In this document: positions 24,029 through 33,935 of the stretch, in pieces
Position numbering within the stretch: position 1 is the first letter of the stretch
Layout of the letters: the number at the start of each line of letters is the position of its first letter
DNA from: Macrostomum hystrix
Taxonomy: Eukaryota; Platyhelminthes; Macrostomidae
Length of the DNA stretch: 64,000 bases
Reading direction: 5' to 3'
Assembly (NCBI GenBank): GCA_950097015.1
Contig: CATNEN010000038.1
Span: forward strand, 11,477,001-11,541,000
The notes under the pieces: model-generated
Databases searched by the model: none
Seen by the model: the letters and a program-made list of their open reading frames with translations, nothing else
What the model was told of the DNA's origin: nothing
Position numbers and translations under genes: made by a program

Positions 24029-25198
24029 TTAGCCCACATTGGCCGTCCTAATCTGCAGCCGCATCTGCGGGTCGATGTAGACCTCCCGAAGCTGCCTGGA
24101 CAGCGTGTTGTGCTCGCACATCCATTCGCCCGGACTGCGCTCATACCGCAAACGCCTCTCCGACAGGGCTGACATCCTGTAGAAGGACACGGCCTGGAAG
24201 CAGCTCTCAACTTTCACTGGTGGCAGGCTGGACGGAGCAATGCGAAGCGACTTGTCGTAGCTCACAACCGGGTACTTTGTGTCCTCACCGAAGCGCTTGT
24301 TGCTGTGGAAGCTCAGAGTGCAGGGGTCGTAGATCTGACCGCTTGGCTGCTTGGAGTGGGCGCAGAGCTGCTGCAGCTGGGGCTTCGCCGAGAAGTAATA
24401 GGCGCCCTGAGCGATGTTGTCGAGGTCCCACTCCTTCCAGGTGATGTCCGGATCGATAATCAGCAGCAGTGAAGCCTTGTCCGCCAGGTGGTTGTAGATG
24501 AAGTCCAGGTACTGATTGCGGAGTGCGGACATGACAAGGCCGCGCTCCACTTCCTCTTCGAAGCTTCGTCTCATATTGGAGCCCGGAACGTGCTGGCGCC
24601 CGCTGCTGTAGCGAATGTTGAGGCTGCAGTTGAGCGGCGAGTTCACGCGACCGCAGCCCAGCAACATGACTGTGTTGTCCTTCAGTGTCTGTTTGTACAG
24701 GTAGCTGCGCGTGCGATCGGTCGACTCGTTCTCGACCAGCACCAGCCAGGAGGCGTTGAACAGCGCTCGCAATCGACGGACATTGTGCAGGGTGCTGGGC
24801 AGGCCGGCCATGCCACTGCGCACAGTTCCGGCCACCACCACGGACTGGCTTCGAAGCCACGACCTCCCGGCCGCCACGCGATAGGCGCGACTCTCCTCGA
24901 CTCTGGAGAGCCGCATCAGCGGCAGCAGCCGTCCAGGTCTGTCGAAGTAGTACAGCGACTCGTTGAGGCCGTCCAGCATTCGCTGGTACTGCTCCTGGAA
25001 GTCGTCATAGAGCTTTTCCGTCGAAGAAGCGGCAACTTTGCTGGGTTGGCTAGTCCAAATTCTGGACTCGTAATCGGAGAATGGATAAACGGTAGTGAAG
25101 TGAGTTCTTAGCATGCCGAACAGCAAGCAGGTCAGCGTTGCACCTGCTGCCATTCCAGCCATGAGGTGTAAGCAGCTGCTGCTTCTCGCCCTAGTCAT
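24029..25198 (-). CDS. type II membrane glycosyltransferase-like protein 1
   Basis: Intronless, 389 residues. A short basic cytoplasmic tail and a signal-anchor (about residues 9-30) suggest a Golgi type II protein. The lumenal domain has GT-A-like features: VVVAGTVRSGMAGLPSTL, then LVLVENESTDRT (a nucleotide-sugar-binding style loop), then ALRNQYLDFI, and LLIIDPDITW, whose D-P-D could act as a DXD metal-binding motif. There is also a conserved SCFQAVSFYRMSAL. This motif order recalls cryptococcal-mannosyltransferase-like and related families, but I cannot assign donor or acceptor. It forms an inverted pair with the gene at 28736-29896. The two share about 320 almost identical residues but have unrelated N-terminal anchors and different last few residues. 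Confidence 0.75.
   Translation of the reverse strand: MTRARSSSCLHLMAGMAAGATLTCLLFGMLRTHFTTVYPFSDYESRIWTSQPSKVAASSTEKLYDDFQEQYQRMLDGLNESLYYFDRPGRLLPLMRLSRVEESRAYRVAAGRSWLRSQSVVVAGTVRSGMAGLPSTLHNVRRLRALFNASWLVLVENESTDRTRSYLYKQTLKDNTVMLLGCGRVNSPLNCSLNIRYSSGRQHVPGSNMRRSFEEEVERGLVMSALRNQYLDFIYNHLADKASLLLIIDPDITWKEWDLDNIAQGAYYFSAKPQLQQLCAHSKQPSGQIYDPCTLSFHSNKRFGEDTKYPVVSYDKSLRIAPSSLPPVKVESCFQAVSFYRMSALSERRLRYERSPGEWMCEHNTLSRQLREVYIDPQMRLQIRTANVG
24057..25018. repeat. left arm of glycosyltransferase palindrome
   Basis: Reverse complement of 28915-29877. I counted only about six nucleotide differences among the stretches compared. Identity stops abruptly inside the coding region at both ends: near CGGCTGCAG at the C-terminal side and just before GACTTCCAGGAGCAG at the N-terminal side. 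Confidence 0.85.
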
Positions 25199-25856
25199 AC
25201 CTTGCGGCTCTAGCTTGCTCGCGTTCTCTCGTCTTCAGCTTGTTGCTCAGCTTCACGTGCCAGTTAGGCAAGCGAAACTTCAAATACAATTGTTGTCCAC
25301 TGTACTGAGTCGTCCGCCATCCGTTGTACTGTGTCTGCCCTCTTCCCTATTTGCCTCATTCATTTCCTTCACCTCTAGCATAGTTCTCCCATCAGCATAG
25401 TCAGCAGTGTTGAGCCAAGTGTAGGGCGCATCAGCCTAGAGGCTCGCTTTCTGATTGGCTGACTGCTCCCTCAGACTGGGGCAGAGATATTGCTTCCAGC
25501 TTTTTGACTGAGAATAAAAAACTCATTCAGGCCTTTCTAGGCCTTGACACACACACTCTGAAAGGCACGGAGTACGTGTATGACTGCCCTGAGCAAGAAG
25601 AATGGATGACTGAAGAAGATTAGAAATTCCCAAAGCAGCTTTGACGGTTGCTGGGGCAGCTCTCCTGTATTTTTGAGACAGTGAATGCGATCAGCCGAAG
25701 TCGAGGATGATGAGATAAACAGAGCTAAAATTAGCTGGAAAATCTGATCGAATCAAACAAGCATCTCGTCATTGATCTAAAATGCGATTTTAGGAATCAC
25801 ATGAGGGTCGATTGTAAATGGGTTTAAATTTCACTGGCTCATACGCTTCGCGTTTA
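25199..25856. other. 5' region of glycosyltransferase-like gene 1
   Basis: An inverted CCAAT box (GATTGGCTG) lies near 25456, about 260 bp upstream of the minus-strand ATG. Otherwise nothing is recognised. Confidence 0.35.
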
Positions 25857-26144
25857 TAAGAATTATAATTGATTACACCTGCCCCAATCGGGCCGAGTGT
25901 GCAGCAGACAGCACAGCCGCAGCTATTGCGCGGCTCATCTGAAAGCTGGTCAGTCCATGGACTGGGGGGACGCCACACCCACCCTAAATTAAATGCTGGT
26001 ACCCATTTAACAGCTGGGTGATCTGAAGCAATGCACAGTTAAGTGTCGTACTAAAGGACACAAATTGTTACAGTCGAGTCAGGAATCGAACCCCCGACCT
26101 TTAAGTCGTGAGTCTGACGCTCTAACCACTAGGCTACAACCAAT
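25857..26144 (-). mobile_element. SINE-B copy, near full length
   Basis: On the minus strand it reads GTTGTAGCCTAGTGGTTAG (A box), GGGGGTTCGATTCCTGAC (B box), the AGCTGTTAAATGGGTACCAGC body, the palindrome AGTCCATGGACT, and the GGTGTAATCAATTATAATTC tail. Confidence 0.93.
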
Positions 26145-26537
26145 GGTGATGGACGGGTCTTTTTACGTCACCATTCATCTGTAGTGCATGTGTAACTTAT
26201 ATATATATACAGGTACAAAATGCAATTTCTAAACAACCGCTCACTTACAAGTTATTTTTGGTGCTCTAAATTGGTACACCAAATTTTCCTTCGTCAGAAA
26301 AATCTCTTTGATTTGGACCTCGGTAAGCAGAATTTAAGCTGTAGCACTTTTTTGGTTCTTGGAATTCTGTGATTTCTTATAATTTCATGCTGTTCAATGG
26401 TTTGTAACGAGTTTCAATATGTTTTATATTGTGCTTTTAATCAATGAACAACGTGTGTATTTAGGTGGAATTTTTAGGAGGCGCACTAAAAGTCAGCAGA
26501 CAGAGATTTGTTGCTATGCATGAGTGCTTACGACTGC
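26145..26537. other. 3' flank of Ig-like gene
   Basis: A TA dinucleotide run lies near 26199-26211. Nothing else recognised. Confidence 0.4.
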
Positions 26538-27551
26538 TCAAATGCGCGAATCCTTCAGAAACACGCCAGACTGGTCAAGCACAGCTTTCGGTGTCACCTG
26601 GTCGGGCAGAATGTCAAAGGCGAATGGCGTCCAGTTTAGATTGTTAAACAGATGCAGTGACAATAGGAACATGGCTATCATGAACACGAAAGACAGTATG
26701 TAGTACTGGTGCAACTCCAATGGGAAGGACTCAATGTAGCTGAGAGCTGGCAGCACGGTCATGCCAAACTCCAGCAGCACTCGGCGCTCACTTTTGACGA
26801 CGACAAGATTGCGCATCTCCAGACTCCAGACGCCATTGGCTAACTCAATCGAGCCATTCAAAGCCAGATGGCAGTCGGTGATGCGCCTACAGTGAGTTGC
26901 AACCTCGCCTTCGTGGTACCAGGCGATGCCCCACTCCTCCTGGCGCATCCGGAGAGCGTTCATGGTGTCAGAGACTGGCTCAAGCCAAGACGAAGTGTTC
27001 ACTGTGAACGTGTCGCCTGAGCTCAGAGTGAATTGCCGCAGAGTGTCGATCCGTACCACAAACATGCAGAGCGCAATCCGAGGCCCAATCAGCATCTTGT
27101 CTAGCATAACTCTGGTGTCGTTCTCCTCGGTCGGCAAGGTCAGTTCAAGCAGTTTGGCAAGCGAGAGGGTATTGGTGTATGCAGCGTACAGACCCCCGTC
27201 GCGTTCGTTCACATTCTCCATGACTAGGCGGCCGTTGTCCTCCAGTAGGCTCACCCGGCCAGTGGGGCCCTCATCCATGATCAGCCGGTCATGCAGGCGC
27301 CACTCGATGTCCATCGACAGTCGAATCTTCTTCATGTGGCTCATGCCAAGACAGTCCAGGCTGAGCGAGTCGCCAGATGTCAGGCTGAACGAACTGATGC
27401 CCGGCTGCAGAAAGCCCAGGAAGCGAACCCACTCTGCGATCGATTCTTTGACGCCTTTTTGCGACTCAACAACCGCGACTTGCCACGACAGGCAAGCGAA
27501 AAGCAGCCAGATGAGCAGTCCGTTTGACGAGCTAAAATTGCTAATTCGCAT
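26538..27551 (-). CDS. Ig-like type I membrane protein
   Basis: Intronless, 337 residues. An N-terminal signal peptide (hydrophobic core LLIWLLFACL, likely cleaved near residue 30) is followed by an Ig-like ectodomain. It has the B-strand cysteine (LSLDC), the C-strand tryptophan (IEWRL) and an F-strand ERDGGLYAAY in which alanine replaces the usual cysteine. A less clear second beta-rich segment contains GIAWYHEGEVATHC. There is a TM segment at about 279-301 and a cytoplasmic tail of about 35 residues. A cell-surface adhesion or receptor role is inferred from architecture only. A 3' splice site (TTTCTTTCTCACAG) lies 18-25 bp upstream of the ATG on the minus strand, implying a 5' UTR intron or trans-splicing. 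The gene lies between the arms of the glycosyltransferase palindrome. Confidence 0.7.
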   Translation of the reverse strand: MRISNFSSSNGLLIWLLFACLSWQVAVVESQKGVKESIAEWVRFLGFLQPGISSFSLTSGDSLSLDCLGMSHMKKIRLSMDIEWRLHDRLIMDEGPTGRVSLLEDNGRLVMENVNERDGGLYAAYTNTLSLAKLLELTLPTEENDTRVMLDKMLIGPRIALCMFVVRIDTLRQFTLSSGDTFTVNTSSWLEPVSDTMNALRMRQEEWGIAWYHEGEVATHCRRITDCHLALNGSIELANGVWSLEMRNLVVVKSERRVLLEFGMTVLPALSYIESFPLELHQYYILSFVFMIAMFLLSLHLFNNLNWTPFAFDILPDQVTPKAVLDQSGVFLKDSRI

Positions 27552-27721
27552 AGTTGTTTCACCTGTCTGTGAGAAAGAAAAGACTATTCATCGGGTGTCC
27601 CGGATGTTCGCACTTGTGTAAGTTGTTACGATTTAAACGTATTTATAATCTCTCTTTACCATAGACATAACTCGAGTGCCAACACTTAAATTTATTGTCA
27701 GAGCAAACATGAGAAATTCAA

Positions 27722-28221
27722 TATTGCTTTTGTCGCGCTATGTGGAACAGTGGACATGCAAAACGGAACGGCCCATTGAATTCACCAGAAGGAGTGACAC
27801 TTGAGCAGTGGAGATTCATGCTACTTGAAGCTGTTGGTCAAGCAGTCACTGCTGACAAGTGCGCTGGCTGGGAGCTGCGCTGCAATCGATTGTTTCGATT
27901 GTGTTTGCAGCGACATCTGTTTTAGGGGTTCAAACTTTGTAACTGATGCTTCAATTTCAGACTTATAATAAGATTCACTTGAATGCAATTCTGCTTCTGC
28001 TTGCTTTTATTCTTTCTGCAAATAAAAGCTAAAATCGTTCCTTCTATTCTGGCTCATCGTTCTGAACATAGCATGACAATTTGAGAATGGATTTTGAGAA
28101 TGGATTTTGAGAATTGTCTATGGCTTACTTTCTCATGTGAATTCAAACGCTTGGTCATAGAATTCCATGGGCCGTTCCGTTTTGCATGTCCACTGTTCCA
28201 CATAGCGCGACAAAAGCAATA
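27722..28221. repeat. 500 bp element with 62 bp inverted ends
   Basis: 27722-27783 and 28160-28221 are reverse complements with about one mismatch. They contain GTCGCGCTATGTGGAACAG and GAACGGCCCATTGAATTC. The 376 bp interior has no coding capacity. It resembles a foldback or MITE-type element. I saw no obvious target-site duplication. Confidence 0.7.
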
Positions 28222-28735
28222 CTTTACCAATCAATCAATTAATTTATCGTAGAAAGACCACGCTATACACTCCCCTCCTGGTGAAAACCAAGAAGGCATA
28301 GCCGCAGATACTATATTACCGATTTGCATGAAAGTCCATCATGTAGATCAAATTTTTTTAAGCACTACGATGAACTGACTTTGAAAGTCATCCGACAAGG
28401 ACACCTAACATTCACTGTATCAACCTCTATAACGAATACTTATTAGTTTTCATTGAAAATTAGAAATTAATTTTCATTGATTCGTATATACACCTGACTA
28501 ATTAGTGTAAGAGCATTCACAAGACAAAAGAAACAAACAAAAGACATTGTAAATTATCTGTGGCCATTTTTTCAAGGTGCGCTGAAATCGCCTAAAAGAG
28601 AAAGAAAAAATGCACGCTGCTTTTTAGAGACAATGTGTCCACCGCAAGGACACCTTGACTTACTTGGCGTCGCATGGTGTGGAAATTAATTTAAACTCTA
28701 GACGTTAGAAAATCATAGGCAAAGGTAAACAAAAA
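28222..28735. other. 5' region of glycosyltransferase-like gene 2
   Basis: AT-rich, no clear promoter elements. Confidence 0.4.
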
Positions 28736-29896
28736 ATGCTCAAAATCAATCGACTTAATCAGGGACGGGGCAGAATTTCAGCGCTGGTAAGACGCACAGC
28801 CTGTCTGTTGCTGATGGCATGCGCAGCTGCTGGTGTCACAGTCACCTTACTTCTGCACGGCATGCAGCAGGCCAACTTCAGTCCTGATGAGAAAAAGCTG
28901 CCAGAAATTAAGCTGTACAATGACTTCCAGGAGCAGTACCAGCGAATGCTGGACGGCCTCAACGAGTCGCTGTACTACTTCGACAGACCTGGACGGCTGC
29001 TGCCGCTGATGCGGCTCTCCAGAGTCGAGGAGAGTCGCGCCTATCGCGTGGCGGCCGGGAGGTCGTGGCTTCGAAGCCAGTCCGTGGTGGTGGCCGGGAC
29101 TGTGCGCAATGGCATGGCCGGCCTGCCCAGCACCCTGCACAATGTCCGTCGATTGCGAGCGCTGTTCAACGCCTCCTGGCTGGTGCTGGTCGAGAACGAG
29201 TCGACCGATCGCACGCGCAGCTACCTGTACAAACAGACACTGAAGGACAACACAGTCATGTTGCTGGGCTGCGGTCGCGTGAACTCGCCGCTCAACTGCA
29301 GCCTCAACATTCGCTACAGCAGCGGGCGCCAGCACGTTCCGGGCTCCAATATGAGACGAAGCTTCGAAGAGGAAGTGGAGCGCGGCCTTGTCATGTCCGC
29401 ACTCCGCAATCAGTACCTGGACTTCATCTACAACCACCTGGCGGACAAGGCTTCACTGCTGCTGATTATCGATCCGGACATCACCTGGAAGGAGTGGGAC
29501 CTCGACAACATCGCTCAGGGCGCCTATTACTTCTCGGCGAAGCCCCAGCTGCAGCAGCTCTGCGCCCACTCCAAGCAGCCAAGCGGTCAGATCTACGACC
29601 CCTGCACTCTGAGCTTCCACAGCAACAAGCGCTTCGGTGAGGACACAAAGTACCCGGTTGTGAGCTACGACAAGTCGCTTCGCAGGGCTCCGTCCAGCCT
29701 GCCACCAGTGAAAGTTGAGAGCTGCTTCCAGGCCGTGTCCTTCTACAGGATGTCAGCCCTGTCGGAGAAGCGTTTGCGGTATGACCGCAGTCCGGGCGAA
29801 TGGATGTGCGAGCACAACACGCTGTCCAGGCAGCTTCGGGAGGTCTACATCGACCCGCAGATGCGGCTGCAGGTTCAGGAGGCGAACATCGGTTGA
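28736..29896 (+). CDS. type II membrane glycosyltransferase-like protein 2
   Basis: Intronless, 386 residues, inverted paralogue of the gene at 24029-25198. A longer basic cytoplasmic tail and a different signal-anchor (about residues 19-44, ACLLLMACAAAGVTVTLLL) precede the same lumenal domain, with ENESTDRT, DPDITW and SCFQAVSFYRM intact. Differences I saw include Asn for Ser in GTVRNGM, Arg for Ile in SLRRAPSS, and K/D for R/E in SEKRLRYDRS. The last residues (VQEANIG) differ from those of gene 1. Both copies keep all motifs, so both are probably functional. Enzyme activity is not proven. Confidence 0.75.
   Translation: MLKINRLNQGRGRISALVRRTACLLLMACAAAGVTVTLLLHGMQQANFSPDEKKLPEIKLYNDFQEQYQRMLDGLNESLYYFDRPGRLLPLMRLSRVEESRAYRVAAGRSWLRSQSVVVAGTVRNGMAGLPSTLHNVRRLRALFNASWLVLVENESTDRTRSYLYKQTLKDNTVMLLGCGRVNSPLNCSLNIRYSSGRQHVPGSNMRRSFEEEVERGLVMSALRNQYLDFIYNHLADKASLLLIIDPDITWKEWDLDNIAQGAYYFSAKPQLQQLCAHSKQPSGQIYDPCTLSFHSNKRFGEDTKYPVVSYDKSLRRAPSSLPPVKVESCFQAVSFYRMSALSEKRLRYDRSPGEWMCEHNTLSRQLREVYIDPQMRLQVQEANIG
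28915..29877. repeat. right arm of glycosyltransferase palindrome
   Basis: Matches the reverse complement of 24057-25018. The arms are separated by about 3.9 kb containing the Ig-like gene, a SINE-B and the 500 bp inverted-end element. Confidence 0.85.
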
Positions 29897-30648
29897 ATTC
29901 ATGGACATTGTGCCAATGGAGAAATTAGCTGGTGATCTTTAGTAGCGCTCAATCAATCAATACCTTACGGTGTATGTTGTATTATTTTGTTCAATATTTG
30001 CCCCACTGAAACATTTGTTTTCCATGCTTTGGAATATCTTCTAGACACATTCCATTGAGATATATATAACTGAAAAGTACATCTAGCTGAACAATACTAT
30101 GAAAGCAGTTTATTATCTTTCTTATAAATATATTATCATGACTGCTTATAGTAGAGTGATGAGTCCTAGAAATTATTATGAATACAGATGACAAGAGGCC
30201 CAAACACCCTTGATACCGAATTAAGTATTTTGTTTATAGAATGTCATCAGATTAGTCACGTCAACTAGTGTTCGAGCATGCTCAAATTTTTTCTTTATTA
30301 GCGGAAGAAAAAAATACGAAAACTGTTGTCAGAAACGACTGCTAATCCTGGTCAAACACTCGTCCTGCGTATAAAATAATTACATTCTCTAGTAGAGCAT
30401 CCGTCATGTTGTTTTTAAGGTGGCTGGATTAATGATGCTTGTACGATTGGTGATGGTGATAGGAGTAAAAACCGAGAATAATTTTTTCCGCGCTTCTGAG
30501 GATGAATAAATACTTGTATATGTAGATGGGAGACGTGTTAATGCCCAATGGCATTCGCTAGCTGAATTCTAGATTTTTATTCTAATTTTCTTCCCAATCA
30601 ACTCGAAACTGTCTTTTTTAGCCTTCGACAGCCGCAGAGGTTAAATGA
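29897..30648. other. 3' flank of glycosyltransferase-like gene 2
   Basis: AT-rich. A canonical AATAAA at 30505-30510 is a possible but distant polyadenylation signal. No gene seen. Confidence 0.4.
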
Positions 30649-30656
30649 CCATAGAC

Positions 30657-32958
30657 CAGAGCTCGGCAAAATTATTTGCTAGCGGGCCAAAGAGAGAACA
30701 TCCAGAAGATGACAGCGGGCCGCATTGACTGTAGAAACATGAGATAGGGGAGAGATGAGACACGGGAGAGATGAGACGCGGGAGAGATGAGACGCGGGAG
30801 AGATGAGACGCGGGAGAGATGAGACACGGGAGAGATGAGACACAGGAGAGATGAGACACGCGAGAGATGAGACACGCGAGAGATGAGACACGCGAGAGAT
30901 GAGACACGCGAGAGATGAGACACGCGAGAGATGAGACACAGGAGAGATGAGACACGGGAGAGATGAGACGCGGGAGAGATGAGACACAGGAGAGATGAGA
31001 CACGGGAGAGATGAGACGCGGGAGAGATGAGACACAGGAGAGATGAGACACGGGAGAGATGAGACGCGGGAGAGATGAGACGCGGGAGAGATGAGACACA
31101 GGAGAGATGAGACACGCGAGAGATGAGACACGCGAGAGATGAGACACAGGAGAGATGAGACACGGGAGAGATGAGACGCGGGAGAGATGAGACACAGGAG
31201 AGATGAGACACGGGAGAGATGAGACGCGGGAGAGATGAGACACAGGAGAGATGAGACACGGGAGAGATGAGACGCGGGAGAGATGAGACGCGGGAGAGAT
31301 GAGACACAGGAGAGATGAGACACGCGAGAGATGAGACACGCGAGAGATGAGACACAGGAGAGATGAGACACGGGTGAGATGAGACGCGGGAGAGATGAGA
31401 CACAGGAGAGATGAGACACAGGGAGAGATGAGACACAGGAGAGATGAGACACAGGAGAGATGAGACACGGGAGAGATGAGACGCGGGAGAGATGAGGCAC
31501 AGGAGAGATGAGACACAGGGAGAGATGAGACACAGGAGAGATGAGACACGGGAGAGATGAGACACAGGAGAGATGAGACGCGGGAGAGATGAGACACAGG
31601 AGAGATGAGACACGGGAGAGATGAGACGCGGGAGAGATGAGACGCGGGAGAGATGAGACACGGGAGAGATGAGACGCCGGAGAGATAAGACACGGGAGAG
31701 ATGAGACACGGGAGAGATGAGACACGGGAGAGATGAGACACGGGAGAGATGAGACGCGGGAGAGATGAGACGTGGGAGAGATGAGACGCGGGAGAGATGA
31801 GACACGGGAGAGATGAGACGCGGGAGAGATGAGACACAGGAGAGATGAGACACGCGAGAGATGAGACACGCGAGAGATGAGACACGCGAGAGATGAGACA
31901 CAGGAGAGATGAGACACGGGAGAGATGAGACGCGGGAGAGATGAGACACAGGAGAGATGAGACACGGGAGAGATGAGACGCGGGAGAGATGAGACACAGG
32001 AGAGATGAGACACGGGAGAGATGAGACGCGGGAGAGATGAGACGCGGGAGAGATGAGACACAGGAGAGATGAGACACGCGAGAGATGAGACACGCGAGAG
32101 ATGAGACACAGGAGAGATGAGACACGGGTGAGATGAGACGCGGGAGAGATGAGACACAGGAGAGATGAGACACGGGAGAGATGAGACGCGGGAGAGATGA
32201 GGCACAGGAGAGATGAGACACAGGGAGAGATGAGACACAGGAGAGATGAGACACGGGAGAGATGAGACACAGGAGAGATGAGACGCGGGAGAGATGAGAC
32301 ACAGGAGAGATGAGACACGGGAGAGATGAGACGCGGGAGAGATGAGACGCGGGAGAGATGAGACACGGGAGAGATGAGACGCCGGAGAGATAAGACACGG
32401 GAGAGATGAGACACGGGAGAGATGAGACACGCGAGAGATGAGACACGGGAGAGATGAGACGCGGGAGAGATGAGACGTGGGAGAGATGAGACGCGGGAGA
32501 GATGAGACACGGGAGAGATGAGACGCGGGAGAGATGAGACACAGGAGAGATGAGACACGCGAGAGATGAGACACGCGAGAGATGAGACACGGGAGAGATG
32601 AGACACGGGAGAGATGAGACGCGGGAGAGATGAGACACGGGAGAGATGAGACGCGGGAGAGATGAGACGCGGGAGAGATGAGACGCGGGAGAGATGAGAC
32701 GCGGGAGAGATGAGACGCGGGAGAGATGAGACGCGGGAGAGATGAGACGCGGGAGAGATGAGACACAGGAGAGATGAGACACGCGAGAGATGAGACACGC
32801 GAGAGATGAGACACGGGAGAGATGAGACACAGGAGAGATGAGACACAGGGGAGATGAGGCATGGGAAAGATGGAACGGGATACTGGAGGGGCAACGGGCC
32901 GGATTTGGGAGCTTCGAGGGCCGCATCTGGCCCGCGGTCCGGAGTTTGCCGACCCCTG
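30657..32958. mobile_element. non-autonomous hAT-like transposon with 8 bp TSD
   Basis: The left end reads CAGAGCTCGGCAAA and the right end, reverse complemented, CAGGGGTCGGCAAA. Both have a subterminal GCGGGCC. Ends of the type CAGGGGTCGGCAA are typical of hAT elements. The element is flanked on both sides by the identical octamer CCATAGAC (30649-30656 and 32959-32966). An 8 bp duplication is diagnostic of hAT, and NNNTANNN fits the Buster-type consensus. No transposase is encoded; nearly the whole interior is a 16 bp minisatellite. Confidence 0.85.
30742..32850. repeat. 16 bp minisatellite inside the hAT-like element
   Basis: About 132 copies of AGAGATGAGACACGGG, with CGCGGG, CACAGG and CACGCG variants and rare 17 bp units (CACAGGGAG). 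A landmark GACGCCGGAGAGATAAGAC occurs at 31673 and again at 32378, so a block of about 705 bp is tandemly duplicated. All three minus-strand frames stay open for over 2 kb because three units make a 48 bp stop-free period. I do not call these genes. Confidence 0.95.
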
Positions 32959-32966
32959 CCATAGAC

Positions 32967-33794
32967 ATCCATAGTCTCTTTTTTTTGGCCATAGACAGTC
33001 GCAGATGGCGAGTGACGTCTTTTCGAGCCCGTTTCGACGCGCGTCTGGCTAGCCACAGCCAGTAGCCAGTCGCTTGTGAGAAAGAGCATACGAGCTATTA
33101 TCTGATTATAAATTGGGCCATAGACATTTAAGCGGATGTTCTGTGGCCATCCGGCACAAAGTATGGCTGACGCTTCTTACAAAATTCTTGTCAAGGAATT
33201 TGTCTCTCGCTCAACTTGAATCGTCAAAGTGTATTGACTTGTCTAAAAACTCTTAGACCACTGTTTCTTATTCATGCTCACTATCATTAATATGTCGCGA
33301 TCCATGTGATAATTGCAAGCAATTTCTATCAGCTAACTCAATTTTATAATTAACGAAATTTTCTAATGATTTAAATTATTGTCACCTATCTGATTCGAAA
33401 TGTAAGCAAAAGTATGAAAAAAAACTGAATCGAATTTGTCTCACTGTGTACCAAACGAGTTTTTTTTCAATTTAAATGCATTAAAAATGTTGCAGATGAA
33501 TAAAAATGAGGCGACTCTGGTTCTTGTAAATCGGGTTTTTTCTTTAAAAATCTATCTCTAGCATTACGAAGAGGGACTTGTGCGCACCGTTGATTAGTGC
33601 TAATGACTCCATGAAACTTCTCAAAGCGATGTTTACGTGACCCTTTTAATTACAGAAACCAAGATGAAAACTGCAAGAAGCACAATGATTTTAAAGATTG
33701 TAATCTCGCCAAAGCTCTCTCTAGGCGATGTTGCGTGGCAGCCTGGATCTCGAGCACGATTCGATGGCTGATTAGCGAATCACGACAGGCAGCA
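32967..33794. other. intergenic sequence with CCATAGAC copies
   Basis: CCATAGAC recurs at 32989-32996 and 33118-33125, and a near copy CCATAGTC just after the transposon. No gene seen. Confidence 0.4.
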
Positions 33795-33935
33795 GCCAAT
33801 CAAGTTTTCAAAGGCTTCACAGAGGCGAAATTAGTTCATGGCATGCTTAAAAGGCGCTGCCCTGTTTGCTCACCTGTGGGTCGCATTTTGCTGTTCAGAG
33901 AATAGCGCGTTTGTTCCTCAGATACTTTCTAAAAG
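33795..33935 (+). promoter_or_regulatory. putative promoter and 5' UTR exon of GPCR 2
   Basis: A CCAAT box (AGCCAATCAAG, about 33798-33808) and a TATA-like CTTAAAAGGC (about 33845-33854) lie upstream of a donor AAAAG|GTGAGT at 33935/33936. A matching acceptor TTCGCAG ends at 34576, so the ATG at 34671 would be in the second transcribed exon. Inferred from motifs only. Confidence 0.4.

Noticed and set aside
24488-25111. 207-codon plus-strand frame opposite glycosyltransferase-like gene 1 (and its equivalent at 28847-29437)
   Set aside because: Shadow of GC-rich coding sequence. It appears in both palindrome arms because the arms are near-identical.
30672-33089. Open frames of 727-805 codons on the minus strand
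   Set aside because: All three minus frames are open because three 16 bp units form a stop-free 48 bp period. There is no non-repeat domain, and the array is transposon cargo.
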